A stretch of 64,000 nt of DNA from Cupriavidus metallidurans CH34 (lineage in GTDB: Bacteria; Pseudomonadota; Gammaproteobacteria; Burkholderiales; Burkholderiaceae): contig NC_007973.1 in assembly GCF_000196015.1 (NCBI RefSeq), positions 3,162,001 through 3,226,000 on the forward strand, read 5' to 3'. Position numbers and translations under genes: made by a program. This document shows, piece by piece, positions 48,252-57,701 of this stretch. Within the stretch, counting starts at the first letter, position 1. Each line of letters opens with the position of its first letter. The notes beneath the pieces are model-generated. The model was not told the DNA's origin and searched no databases. It saw only the letters and a program-made list of their open reading frames with translations.

Positions 48252-49656
48252 GCGAGTTCTCCGGCAACAGCGAGGCCATACCGGCCTCGTCGCGATAGAT
48301 CAGGTACCACTCCAGCAGATGCTCCATCCCGAACTTCTCGGGGTTGTCGGAGTGGACGTTGGTAACGAGCAGATGACCGCCCGGCCTCGTGCGCGAGGCG
48401 AAGTACGACAGCAGGCGCGAGCAGACCTTGTCGGAGAGATAGTCGAACAGACCGGCGCAATACACGGCGTCGAATTCGCGCACGCTCGGGTCGTCCGCGG
48501 TGATGCGACGCTTGAGCAGGTCGTGCACGGACTGGTGCACCATCTCGACCGATACCTTGTGCCCGGCCGACGCGGCGGACCGTTCGATCGAACCCCGCGT
48601 GTACTCGAGCGTCTCCGCGCTGAAGTCCACGAGCTGGAACGACAGCAGCTCCGGATTCGCATACTCCCGTACGAAGCGCTGGATCTCGAACGCGGGGCCG
48701 CAGCCGACGTTGAGCACGCGGAACGGGCGGCCCTCGGCACGTGCGCGTTCGGCCTGGCGCGTCAGGAAATCGACCAGCAGGTCGATTCGGTTGCGGTGCG
48801 CGGTGGCCACGGCCGCCTTCAGGAACGCCGTGTTGACGATCTGGAAGTAAGTGGTGGGCCCCTGCTGCGGATCACTGAGGATCTGGTTCACCATTTCATA
48901 GTCGCCGGCATAACCGAGCGGCTTGGTGAACGTACGATAGACGAACGGCGCGCGCAGCAGCAGCGGGTGCAGCGCGGCCTGCGCATAGGTGCGGTGGACC
49001 GGCGCCAGTTCGGGATCGACGCGTTGCGCCTCGTCCTCGAGCCAGTCCAGATAGACCTTCACCTTGCCCATCAGCGGCGTGGCCAGTTCGTAGAACACGT
49101 CCTCGCGCAGGCGTCCTTCCCGCTTCGGCAGCGACTCGGTCAGGTCCACCTGCTCGACCCATCGGGAGACTTCCGAGAGATACGCGCGCATCTCGTTGAC
49201 CACGATCTGGTAGTCGCGCCGGATATTGAAACGTGTGTCCCAATCCTGCACGAACAGCTCGGCCTCGCGCGCCACCGATTTGGGCGCATCGTTGACGTCG
49301 GTGAGCTCGCGCCACTCGTCGATCAGCGTCAGGGACACCACCGCGGTCAGGCCGGTATTCACCAGACTCATGACCACGGCCTTGCCCAGGTACGCATTTT
49401 TCGCGCCCATGCGCACGCTCAGTTCGCTCAATACCTCGCTGACCTGAACGATGGAATAAGGATTGTAGATTTCCATCACCAGCGACTTGCGCTGGAGATT
49501 GATGATCGTGCCTCGCACCTGCTCGCCCTGCGAGTTGCGGAAGCTAACTACCGGATCGATTTGGGTTTTGGAGTACACGGTATCGCGCCAGGGGAAATCC
49601 GAAAAACGCTGCGCACCGTGGCGCCAATGGGCACCGGCCGGGTACAGCTCAGGCAA
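48187..49656 (-). CDS. phcB: PhcB-like SAM-dependent methyltransferase, quorum-sensing signal synthase
   Basis: PhcB makes the methyl ester of a 3-hydroxy fatty acid, the Ralstonia quorum-sensing signal. Residues about 35-115 form a beta-rich region resembling a PilZ fold (SFRNSQGEQVRGTIINLQRKSLVMEI...), without the RxxxR c-di-GMP motif. A helical middle follows, then a class I methyltransferase: motif I RVLNVGCGPAFEIQRFV (about 313-329), acidic LVDFSAETLEYTR, DAVYCAGLFDYLSD, and GGHLLVTNVHSDNP. The length, about 489 residues, and the place before phcS agree with PhcB. The start is doubtful: TTG 49656 gives this length; GTG 49578 (VYSKTQIDP) would be 26 residues shorter. Confidence 0.88.
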   Translation of the reverse strand: MPELYPAGAHWRHGAQRFSDFPWRDTVYSKTQIDPVVSFRNSQGEQVRGTIINLQRKSLVMEIYNPYSIVQVSEVLSELSVRMGAKNAYLGKAVVMSLVNTGLTAVVSLTLIDEWRELTDVNDAPKSVAREAELFVQDWDTRFNIRRDYQIVVNEMRAYLSEVSRWVEQVDLTESLPKREGRLREDVFYELATPLMGKVKVYLDWLEDEAQRVDPELAPVHRTYAQAALHPLLLRAPFVYRTFTKPLGYAGDYEMVNQILSDPQQGPTTYFQIVNTAFLKAAVATAHRNRIDLLVDFLTRQAERARAEGRPFRVLNVGCGPAFEIQRFVREYANPELLSFQLVDFSAETLEYTRGSIERSAASAGHKVSVEMVHQSVHDLLKRRITADDPSVREFDAVYCAGLFDYLSDKVCSRLLSYFASRTRPGGHLLVTNVHSDNPEKFGMEHLLEWYLIYRDEAGMASLLPENSHAHRLYVDETGVNVFAEAAIR

Positions 49657-49791
49657 GGGGCCTTGCGGCGGACAACCAACTCAGGGAATGCAGCCAATGC
49701 TCATAGCGATGCGCGTGACCTGTTGCGGGGACGGGCTCGATCGGCGCAGGCCGATGCGAACGCCGTCCCGGGGGTGGGACTGCGGCGAACC

Positions 49792-49821
49792 ATTGTACTG
49801 TGGCTGCCCGAAACCGTACAA
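49792..49821 (-). promoter_or_regulatory. Sigma-70-like promoter of the phc operon
   Basis: On the minus strand TTGTAC (49821-49816), an 18-bp spacer and TACAAT (49797-49792) suggest a promoter giving a leader of about 130 nt before phcB. TTGTAC and GTACAA are also an inverted-repeat pair, so a regulator could bind over the promoter. Confidence 0.55.
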
Positions 49822-49860
49822 CTGTGCACCTGCGGTATTTGAGTAGGGTATGCAATCCCC

Positions 49861-49891
49861 AAAAAAAATGAGCCAGCACATGGCTGGCTCA
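49861..49891 (-). terminator. Terminator of the b561-YceI operon
   Basis: On the minus strand TGAGCCAGC (49891-49883) pairs with GCTGGCTCA (49877-49869) over a 5-nt loop, followed by eight T (49868-49861). It ends transcription from the YceI genes before phcB. Confidence 0.93.
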
Positions 49892-49944
49892 TTCAGATGG
49901 GGCCGGAAATGTCCCCTTGTACGTTCATCGCTACTGCAGCAGGC

Positions 49945-50535
49945 TCAGTCCGCCTTGACGGCTTCCACCTGGATGGCAAGCTTCACGTCCTGCTTGAAGC
50001 CGTACTTGACGCCGTAGTCGATGCCGAAATCGGCGCGGTTGATCTGGGCCACGGCATCGGCGCCGCAGGCTTCACGCTTGAGCATCGGGTGCTGCATGCA
50101 CTTGAACTCGCGAATTTCCAGCTTGACCGGCTTCGACACGCCGTGCAGCGTCAGCACGCCGTCGACTTCGGTCGGGACATCGCCCTTGAACTTGGAGAAC
50201 TTGCCCTTGTACGTGGCTTCCGGGAAGGCCTGCACGTCGAACATTTCGGGGCCCTTTGCGTGCTCGTTGAGCTTGCCGTTACCGAAATCGATCGACGACG
50301 CGTCGATCTTGATATCCACGGAGCCCGTCTTGCCGGCACGGTCCAGCGTCACGACGCCCGACGACTTCTCGAACTTGCCGCGCCACGTCGACAGACCGCC
50401 CATGTGGTCAGCCTCGAAGCTCGGGTAGGTGTGGGTCGGATCGATGTTGTACGTCGACGCATTGGCCAGTGCGGTACCGGCGGCGAGCGTGGCGGAAGCA
50501 GCCGCGACAGCGGCGAAAAGGGTGCGCATCTTCAT
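49945..50535 (-). CDS. YceI family periplasmic protein
   Basis: A 196-residue YceI-domain protein; the fold is a lipocalin-like barrel that binds isoprenoid-type lipids. A signal peptide ends at TALANAS (about residue 25). Mature sequence: [72 protein letters not shown], and a C-terminal cysteine pair [15 protein letters not shown] that could form a disulfide. The start ATG 50535 follows GGGAGACC. It is the last gene of a b561-YceI-YceI run. Confidence 0.93.
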   Translation of the reverse strand: MKMRTLFAAVAAASATLAAGTALANASTYNIDPTHTYPSFEADHMGGLSTWRGKFEKSSGVVTLDRAGKTGSVDIKIDASSIDFGNGKLNEHAKGPEMFDVQAFPEATYKGKFSKFKGDVPTEVDGVLTLHGVSKPVKLEIREFKCMQHPMLKREACGADAVAQINRADFGIDYGVKYGFKQDVKLAIQVEAVKAD

Positions 50536-50632
50536 ATAAGGTCTCCCGTCTGGGGGTTGGATAGGAAGGTCTGATAAAACCGGCAAAAGGATGACTTCAG
50601 GTGAAACGGGCGGTCCGGGGACCGCTGGCGCC

Positions 50633-51208
50633 TCACCCCTTCTTGACCGGGGTAACGATACGGAACTTGATCTGCACGTCGTCGGCGACCACGGAAGTGT
50701 CCTTCCATTCGCCGTCGCCGATGTTGAACACTGTGCGCTTGATCGGCAGCACGCCTTCGAAGACCTGGCCGCCGGCGTCCTGCTTGTACGAAGCCGGCAC
50801 CACCACGTCCACGGTCTTGCCCTTGATGGTCAGCTTGCCGGCAACGTCATACTTGCCCGCAGCGCCAGCCTTGATGCTGGTGGACTGGAAAACGGCTTTC
50901 GGAAATTTCGCAGCGTCGAACCATTCGCGACCCTTGACCTCCTTGGTCGTTTCCGCGTCGCCGATCTCGAAGCTCGACACGTCGATCTCGACCTTGGCCG
51001 CCGACGTTGCCAGCTTGGCGGGATCGAAGTCGACCGTGGCGTCGAACTTCTTGAACTTGCCCTCCATCGGCACGCCGATCTGGCGAGCGGTTGCGGTGAC
51101 CGAGCTCTTGGCGGTGTCGATCTGGGCCCAGCCGATATTGGCGGCCAGCCCGGCGGTGACCAGTGCGGCCGACACGAGCATCACGCCAGGGCGAGACATG
51201 CGTTTCAT
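50633..51208 (-). CDS. YceI family periplasmic protein (second copy)
   Basis: The 191-residue product is only distantly similar to the YceI protein encoded downstream. It has a signal peptide ending near NIGWAQ (about 29), then [68 protein letters not shown] and [23 protein letters not shown]. No cysteine pair is present. ATG 51208 was picked because GGAG lies upstream and it begins the signal peptide. The cytochrome b561 gene lies 34 bp upstream and the other YceI gene 97 bp downstream. Confidence 0.93.
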   Translation of the reverse strand: MKRMSRPGVMLVSAALVTAGLAANIGWAQIDTAKSSVTATARQIGVPMEGKFKKFDATVDFDPAKLATSAAKVEIDVSSFEIGDAETTKEVKGREWFDAAKFPKAVFQSTSIKAGAAGKYDVAGKLTIKGKTVDVVVPASYKQDAGGQVFEGVLPIKRTVFNIGDGEWKDTSVVADDVQIKFRIVTPVKKG

Positions 51209-51242
51209 CTTTGACTCCAGTGCGAATAGATGGATCAAGCGG

Positions 51243-51809
51243 TTAGCGCAGGAACGGGATCATGCGTCCGAGCGTGCCATCGCGGTCGATCACCTGGTGC
51301 TTGATCGCGGCGGCTGCGTGGACGACGACGATCGCCGCCATCAGGTAATTCAGCCAGATATGGGCAAACTTCAGGATCGGCTTGAGCGTGTCGCTGGCCT
51401 CGATCAGCGGCGGCAGCTTCCACAGGCCCAGGTACACCACGGGCACGCCCGCCGAGGAGCTGTAGAGATAGCCCGTAATCGGCACGATCAGGATCAGCAG
51501 GTACAGCAAATGATGCGCGCCAGCGGCAGCCTTGGCCTGCCAGGCCGGCGTGCCGGGCGCCACGGGCGGCGCGGCATGGGTGGCGCGCCAGATCACGCGC
51601 AGCACGGCCACGATGAAGATCGTCACGCCAATCCACTTGTGCCACGAGAACAACTTCAGCTTGGTCGGCGTCAGGCCGGGAATCCCAGTCATATAGAGGC
51701 CCAGGCCGAACGCTGCGAAGATGCCGAAGGCGATCAGCCAGTGCAGACCGATGGCGGTGGCCGTGTATCCGGCGGGCCGGCCGGCCGGAATGGAGCCTTT
51801 GGAACTCAT
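51243..51809 (-). CDS. Cytochrome b561
   Basis: A 188-residue four-helix inner-membrane diheme cytochrome. Heme ligands are probably the histidines in AIGLHWLIAFGIF, LFSWHKWIGVTIF, GAHHLLYLLILIVPITGYLYS and VVVHAAAAIKHQVIDRDGTL. Cytochromes of this type move electrons between quinols and periplasmic acceptors. With two YceI proteins, a known association, it suggests an electron-transfer or lipid-quinone related unit. ATG 51809 follows AAGGGA; a TTG three codons upstream is less likely. Confidence 0.93.
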   Translation of the reverse strand: MSSKGSIPAGRPAGYTATAIGLHWLIAFGIFAAFGLGLYMTGIPGLTPTKLKLFSWHKWIGVTIFIVAVLRVIWRATHAAPPVAPGTPAWQAKAAAGAHHLLYLLILIVPITGYLYSSSAGVPVVYLGLWKLPPLIEASDTLKPILKFAHIWLNYLMAAIVVVHAAAAIKHQVIDRDGTLGRMIPFLR

Positions 51810-51946
51810 GTCTATCAATCCCTTCGTTGATGCATTCGTTGTGCGCGCGACGTGAATGTTGCAGATCCGGCCAGTCCCGTCGCAGCGAATCCTCGCATTA
51901 TTGGGGCCCGCCCATTAGCTGGGAATGGCCGAACTTCATTAAGTTG

Positions 51947-51961
51947 TTCAAATCATTTGAA
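51947..51961. promoter_or_regulatory. Palindrome TTCAAAT-C-ATTTGAA, operator candidate
   Basis: A perfect 7-bp inverted repeat about one centre lies 138 bp before the cytochrome b561 ATG. TTCAA...TTGAA palindromes are typical of MarR-family regulators. No regulator gene lies next to it. Confidence 0.55.
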
Positions 51962-52082
51962 GCGACCAGATGTCGCACCCGCCGCAATGCCGGTGATCGT
52001 AACCCGCCATCCGGGTCACATGTGGCGGCAATTGGCCGCACGGCGGTAATTTCTGCCTCAACCCTGGCGACCGGCAACAACA

Positions 52083-52111
52083 AAAAGGGCTGGCACCAGG
52101 CCAGCCCTTTT
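52083..52111 (-). terminator. Terminator of purB
   Basis: AAAAGGGCTGGC (52083-52094) pairs with GCCAGCCCTTTT (52100-52111) over a 5-nt loop; on the minus strand the stem is followed by a T-rich stretch. It begins 22 bp after the purB stop. Confidence 0.92.
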
Positions 52112-52133
52112 GTTTCCTGACGCGTCTCGAGCG

Positions 52134-53669
<1,536 letters not shown>

Positions 53670-53767
53670 TTATCATCGGACCATGGCGCTGTGCTGCACG
53701 CCATGACCAATGTCCCGCCATCCGTGCGCCAGGCCGCATTGGTGGCGCATCCGGCGCCCGGCGCGGG

Positions 53768-53773
53768 TATACT
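53768..53773 (+). promoter_or_regulatory. -10 box TATACT before the glutathione transferase gene
   Basis: TATACT lies 120 bp before the ATG and 22 bp before the long hairpin. TTGGTG at 53739-53744 is 23 bp upstream, too far for a standard -35, so the promoter is only partly supported. Confidence 0.4.
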
Positions 53774-53795
53774 CGCGCTCGCTCATCCATTAGCC

Positions 53796-53877
53796 TGTTA
53801 TGAAGTGCATCGGGCAAGCGGCCCGTCTGCCAGCGTGGAAATCCGCCTGCCAAGGAGCGCCGATGCACTTCATAACA
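53796..53877 (+). other. Long inverted repeat in the leader of the glutathione transferase gene
   Basis: TGTTATGAAGTGCATCGG (53796-53813) and CCGATGCACTTCATAACA (53860-53877) are perfect 18-bp inverted repeats. The 46-nt interior itself holds GGCAAGCGG and CCGCCTGCC, which pair with one mismatch. The hairpin ends 6 nt before the ribosome-binding site AGGGGAG. Confidence 0.8.
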
Positions 53878-53893
53878 AGCTCAAGGGGAGAAC

Positions 53894-54508
53894 ATGAAGC
53901 TGTATGCGTCCCAAACCAGTCCGTACGCGCGGAAAGTGCGCGTGGTGCTGGCGGAGAAGAAAATTGACTACGAGATGATCGAGGAGAACGTCTGGTCGCC
54001 AGACACCACGATCGGTCGGTTCAATCCGCTCGGCAAAGTGCCCTGCCTAGTCATGGAAGACGGCGGCGCGGTCTTCGATTCGCGCGTGATCGCCGAGTAT
54101 GCCGACACGCTCTCGCCAGTCAGCCGCCTGATTCCGCAGGGCAGCCGTGAGAGGCTGGAAGTCCGCTGCTGGGAAGCCCTGGCCGATGGCCTGCTGGACG
54201 CCGCACTGCTGGCGCGCCTGGAGGTCACGCAGCGCAAGGAAAGCGAACGCAGCGAAAGCTGGGTGCAGCGCCAGCGCAGCAAGATCGACGCCGCGCTGAC
54301 GGCGATGTCGACCGGCCTGGCCGACAAGACCTGGTGCACCGGCACCCACTACACGCTGGCCGACGTGGCCGTTGGCTGCGCGCTGGCATACCTGGACTTC
54401 CGTTTCCCGGACATCGCATGGCGCGACCGCCATCCGAATCTGGTGGCGTTCCAGGAGAAGATCGAAAAACGCCAGTCGTTTATCGACACCGAGCCGCCGC
54501 GAGGCTGA
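53894..54508 (+). CDS. Glutathione S-transferase family protein
   Basis: A 204-residue soluble transferase. The N-terminal thioredoxin-fold half (1-75) has MKLYASQTSPYARKVRVVLAEKKIDYE, the cis-proline in GKVPCLVMEDGG and the glutathione-binding DSRVIAEYAD. Ser9 and Tyr11 are the likely catalytic candidates, so it belongs near the beta/theta-like bacterial classes. The helical C-terminal half has THYTLADVAVGCALAYLDFRFPD with the conserved Asp. The ATG follows AGGGGAG by 3-4 bp more than usual spacing allows to be ideal. The leader has a long hairpin. A terminator follows. Confidence 0.92.
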   Translation: MKLYASQTSPYARKVRVVLAEKKIDYEMIEENVWSPDTTIGRFNPLGKVPCLVMEDGGAVFDSRVIAEYADTLSPVSRLIPQGSRERLEVRCWEALADGLLDAALLARLEVTQRKESERSESWVQRQRSKIDAALTAMSTGLADKTWCTGTHYTLADVAVGCALAYLDFRFPDIAWRDRHPNLVAFQEKIEKRQSFIDTEPPRG

Positions 54509-54541
54509 TCGCCCTCACACGGCTGTCTGCATGTGATCTTG

Positions 54542-54574
54542 CACGGCGCTTCACACCAGGTGTGAAGCGCCGTG
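54542..54574. terminator. Bidirectional terminator-like palindrome between gst and mnmA
   Basis: CACGGCGCTTCACACC (54542-54557) and GGTGTGAAGCGCCGTG (54559-54574) are exact 16-bp repeats about one base. The stem is very stable, but the T-run is weak (TTGCATTC), so termination is inferred from its place between convergent genes. Confidence 0.7.
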
Positions 54575-54616
54575 TTGCATTCAGGTGCCGCCCAATCTGC
54601 CGGCACCCTTCCCGCC

Positions 54617-55696
54617 TTACTGGATAATCCCGCCACCCAGGCAGACATCCCCGTCATACAGCACGGCCGACTGCCCCGGCGTCACCGCCCACTGCGGCTC
54701 CGCGAACGACAGCTTCAACGCATCGCCTTCGGCTGCCACCACCCTGCAAGGGGCATCGCTCTGCCGATACCGCGTCTTGGCGGCCATCGTGGCACCCGCC
54801 GCTGGCGGCTCTCCGGCCACCCATGACAGATCCGCAGCGTTCAGTTCCGACGTCAGCAGCCACGGATGATCGTGGCCCTGCACCACGTAGAGCGTGTTGC
54901 TGGCCATGTCCTTGCGCGCCACGTACCAGGCATCGCCACTGCCATCACGGCTGCCGCCCAGGCCGATGCCCTTGCGCTGGCCCAGCGTGTAGAACGCCAG
55001 GCCGATGTGTTCGCCCACCACCTTGCCTTCGGGTGTCTTCATCGGGCCCGGTTGGGTCGGCAGATAGCGGTTCAGGAAGTCGCGGAACGGACGTTCACCG
55101 ATAAAGCAGATACCGGTGGAGTCCTTCTTCTTCGCGTTCGGCAGGCCGATTTCCGCGGCGATTTCGCGCACGCGTGTCTTCGGGATCTCGCCTAGCGGAA
55201 ACAGCGTGCGCGAGAGCTGTGCCTGGTTCAGGCGGTGCAGGAAGTAACTCTGGTCCTTGGTGTGATCGAACGCCTTGAGCAATTCAAACTTGCCGTTGGC
55301 CGCCTGTCGCACGCGCGCGTAGTGGCCCGTGGCAATCGTATTGGCGCCCAGCGACATCGCGTGATCGAGGAAGGCCTTGAACTTGATCTCGGCGTTGCAC
55401 AGCACGTCCGGATTCGGCGTGCGGCCGGCAGAGTATTCGCGCAGGAAATCGGCGAACACGCGGTCCTTGTACTCGGCGGCGAAGTTGACGGCTTCCACGT
55501 CCACGCCGATCACGTCGGCCACGGACGCCACGTCGAGCCAGTCCTGGCGCGTCGAGCAGTATTCGCTGTCGTCATCGTCTTCCCAGTTCTTCATGAACAA
55601 GCCGATGACTTCATAACCCTGCTGCTTCAGCAACCATGCGGTGACCGACGAATCGACGCCACCGGACAAGCCCACCACCACGCGCTTGCCGCTCAT
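54617..55696 (-). CDS. mnmA: tRNA-specific 2-thiouridylase MnmA
   Basis: MnmA makes 2-thiouridine at U34 of Glu, Lys and Gln tRNAs. The 359-residue protein starts [23 protein letters not shown], holding the PP-loop. It has [22 protein letters not shown], catalytic cysteines in [11 protein letters not shown] and [14 protein letters not shown], and the tRNA-binding [25 protein letters not shown] 55696 overlaps the stop of the Nudix gene by 4 bp, so the long frame upstream of it is not used. Confidence 0.98.
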   Translation of the reverse strand: MSGKRVVVGLSGGVDSSVTAWLLKQQGYEVIGLFMKNWEDDDDSEYCSTRQDWLDVASVADVIGVDVEAVNFAAEYKDRVFADFLREYSAGRTPNPDVLCNAEIKFKAFLDHAMSLGANTIATGHYARVRQAANGKFELLKAFDHTKDQSYFLHRLNQAQLSRTLFPLGEIPKTRVREIAAEIGLPNAKKKDSTGICFIGERPFRDFLNRYLPTQPGPMKTPEGKVVGEHIGLAFYTLGQRKGIGLGGSRDGSGDAWYVARKDMASNTLYVVQGHDHPWLLTSELNAADLSWVAGEPPAAGATMAAKTRYRQSDAPCRVVAAEGDALKLSFAEPQWAVTPGQSAVLYDGDVCLGGGIIQ

Positions 55697-56235
55697 GATG
55701 CCGCTCCTGCCTGCGCCGGCGGATTCGTCGGCGCGGCGGTGTCGCCCGGCGCGATCGACGCGGCCACGGTGCTCGGATGCGTATGGATCATGTCGAGCGC
55801 GAAGCGTTTGCCGGCCAGGTAGTCGTCGACGCAAGCCATCAGCAGCGGCGAGCGATGGCGCTCGGGGCAGCCACGCAGTTCCTCGGCGGTCATCCACACG
55901 GTACGGACGATGCCGGTATCCAACTGGCGCCCGGCATCGAGTGTGCCGATATCACCGGTAAAGGCGAAGCGGATATAGGTGGTGTCGCCCTGGTCGCGCG
56001 ACGAACGGCCGCGGCTCGTGTAGACGCCCAGTAGCGCGCGCGGTTCGAACGAATGCGCGGTTTCCTCGAGCGTTTCGCGCACGACGGCGCGAATCAGGCT
56101 CTCGCCCGCTTCCAGATGGCCGGCGGGCTGGTTCAGACGCAGACCATCCGCGGTTTCCTCTTCCACCAGCAGGAAGCGGCCGCCCCGTTCGATAACGGCG
56201 GCTACTGTGACGCTGGCATTCCAATCACGTGACAT
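55693..56235 (-). CDS. Nudix hydrolase, NudJ-like
   Basis: A 180-residue Nudix hydrolase. The Nudix box reads [22 protein letters not shown]; the glutamates that hold metal (RExxEE) are intact, but the final Gly is Ala. [10 protein letters not shown] and [15 protein letters not shown] resemble NudJ, which acts on nucleoside tri/diphosphates and thiamine pyrophosphates. nudJ-mnmA is a known neighbour pair in gammaproteobacteria. The last 30 residues are Ala/Pro-rich and vary. ATG 56235 precedes [15 protein letters not shown]. Confidence 0.9.
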   Translation of the reverse strand: MSRDWNASVTVAAVIERGGRFLLVEEETADGLRLNQPAGHLEAGESLIRAVVRETLEETAHSFEPRALLGVYTSRGRSSRDQGDTTYIRFAFTGDIGTLDAGRQLDTGIVRTVWMTAEELRGCPERHRSPLLMACVDDYLAGKRFALDMIHTHPSTVAASIAPGDTAAPTNPPAQAGAAS

Positions 56236-56362
56236 GGTGCACATTTTTTAAGCAATCCGGCATTTTACCGGTTGCCGTGCGAACGTGCATCGCGCGAAGG
56301 TTCTTTTGGTCCACCTCGGCCCGTATATCTGCCGGTTCCCCCCCCCGCAGGTCAGCGCCCGC

Positions 56363-57271
56363 TCAGGCGGCTTCCCGCGCGACGACAGGCGGCAGCAGCG
56401 CAATCGCCGCGTCGAGCCTCGCCACAAGTGACTTCGACGCCGGCATCAGCGGTCGACGTACCTCCGGACGCGCCAGACCACACAGCGCCAGCGCCGCCTT
56501 CACCGGGGCTGGGTTGGGCTCGTCGAACAGCATTCCGATCAGCGGCGACAGTTGCCGGAACAGCGCGCGCGCCGCTTCCTCGCGCCCTGTGCGCGCAAGT
56601 TGAATCAGCCGCACGAACAGATCGGGCCGGATATGGGCCGAGGCCGGCACGATTCCCGCGCCACCGCGCAGCAGATGGTCGAGCATGGCAGCGTCATCGC
56701 CGCAGAACACGTCAAGGCGATCCTGCCCTGCCAGCGCGCGCATTCCCGCCGCATCGCACTCCTTGAGCGCCACGATCTGCGGATGCGCGGCCAAACGCCA
56801 CGTGAGGTCAGGCGAGATCGTGCAGCCCGTGCGCTTCGGCACGTTGTACAACATCAGCGGTCTGGCCGTATGACTGGCGACGCTGCGCAAATGCCACGCG
56901 ATCCCTTCATCGGACACGCGCAAGTAGTACGGTGGCGGCACGAGATAGCCAGCAAGATCAAGCCGTTCGAGCCGACGCACCTGCTCGCAGACCGCATGGG
57001 TTGCCACGCCGCCAACCCCGGCGATCACGGGCACGGTGCCTTGCACGGCCTCGAGGGTGGCGGCGGCGACCTGAAGGCGCTCCACGTCGGTCAGCAGGCC
57101 ACCCTCCCCGGTCGTGCCGAGCACGATCAAACCGTCGACGCCAGCATCCGCGTAGTGCGCGGCAAGCCGTTGCACGCCGTCGAAATCCACCTGGCCGTGA
57201 TGCAGCGGCGTGACCATCGGCAGCCATAGCCCATCGACGATGCGCGGGCGAGCGAACTCAATGCGTGGCAT
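56363..57271 (-). CDS. DapA-family lyase/aldolase (dihydrodipicolinate synthase paralogue)
   Basis: A 302-residue TIM-barrel enzyme of the DHDPS/N-acetylneuraminate lyase family. GTTGEGGLLTDVER matches the substrate-carboxylate loop (T53-T54), MLYNVPKRTGC carries the catalytic Tyr142, and VALKECD the Schiff-base Lys170. It keeps the DapA triad in part, but ALKECDAAG (instead of KEA/KEAS-G) and the final part SLVARLDAAIALL differ, so the true product may not be dihydrodipicolinate. It overlaps the small upstream gene by 14 bp. Confidence 0.88.
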   Translation of the reverse strand: MPRIEFARPRIVDGLWLPMVTPLHHGQVDFDGVQRLAAHYADAGVDGLIVLGTTGEGGLLTDVERLQVAAATLEAVQGTVPVIAGVGGVATHAVCEQVRRLERLDLAGYLVPPPYYLRVSDEGIAWHLRSVASHTARPLMLYNVPKRTGCTISPDLTWRLAAHPQIVALKECDAAGMRALAGQDRLDVFCGDDAAMLDHLLRGGAGIVPASAHIRPDLFVRLIQLARTGREEAARALFRQLSPLIGMLFDEPNPAPVKAALALCGLARPEVRRPLMPASKSLVARLDAAIALLPPVVAREAA

Positions 57272-57578
57272 GGTCGTCTCCGAGCATCGTCGTCACGCCA
57301 AACTCGGCGGCGGGCAGCGCGGCCATGATGGCGTGCATGGCTGCCTCGCGGTCTTCGCGCTCCACCTCCACGTGCAGCGTGGTCTCGCCGTGGCGATGAT
57401 CCACCTCCACCACATAGACGCGCGCAAGATTGCCGATAGCACGATGCAATGTCTGGCGCAGCATGAAGACCTGCGCCGATGACACGGCAAGCCGCAGGCG
57501 AATCCACTGCACGTTCGAAGCGATCCGGCGTCGGGGCACCGACGCATAGGCCACGGCGAGATTCGAAGACTGTCGCAT
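57258..57578 (-). CDS. Small ACT-like protein of unknown function
   Basis: A 106-residue protein I do not know. After a short arginine-rich start, WIRLRLAVSSAQVFMLRQTLHRAIGNLARVYVVEVDHRHGETTLHVEVEREDREAAMHAIMAALPAAEFG reads as beta-alpha-beta-beta-alpha-beta, the pattern of an ACT domain. ACT domains bind amino acids and often regulate biosynthetic enzymes. Its last codons overlap the start of the DapA paralogue by 14 bp, so the two are coupled. A regulatory role for that enzyme is an inference. ATG 57578 is used because the frame above it is not similar to anything and has no ribosome-binding site I can see. Confidence 0.6.
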   Translation of the reverse strand: MRQSSNLAVAYASVPRRRIASNVQWIRLRLAVSSAQVFMLRQTLHRAIGNLARVYVVEVDHRHGETTLHVEVEREDREAAMHAIMAALPAAEFGVTTMLGDDHATH

Positions 57579-57701
57579 GTCGCGATGATCCGCGTCTGGC
57601 GGACCGTCTGTTGAACATGACACCCATGCTAGGGATAGCGATCTCAATTTGGCGCAACATTCCGCGAGCGGGTCATCAACATCACGTAAAGATGAAGGGG
57701 C

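Larger units (their letters stand above)
51810..52133. other. Non-coding gap between cytochrome b561 and purB genes
   Basis: About 320 bp hold no gene I can support. The right end is the purB terminator (52083-52111). The middle has an AT-rich patch with the palindrome at 51947-51961, and the left part should contain the leader of the cytochrome b561 gene. Confidence 0.7.
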
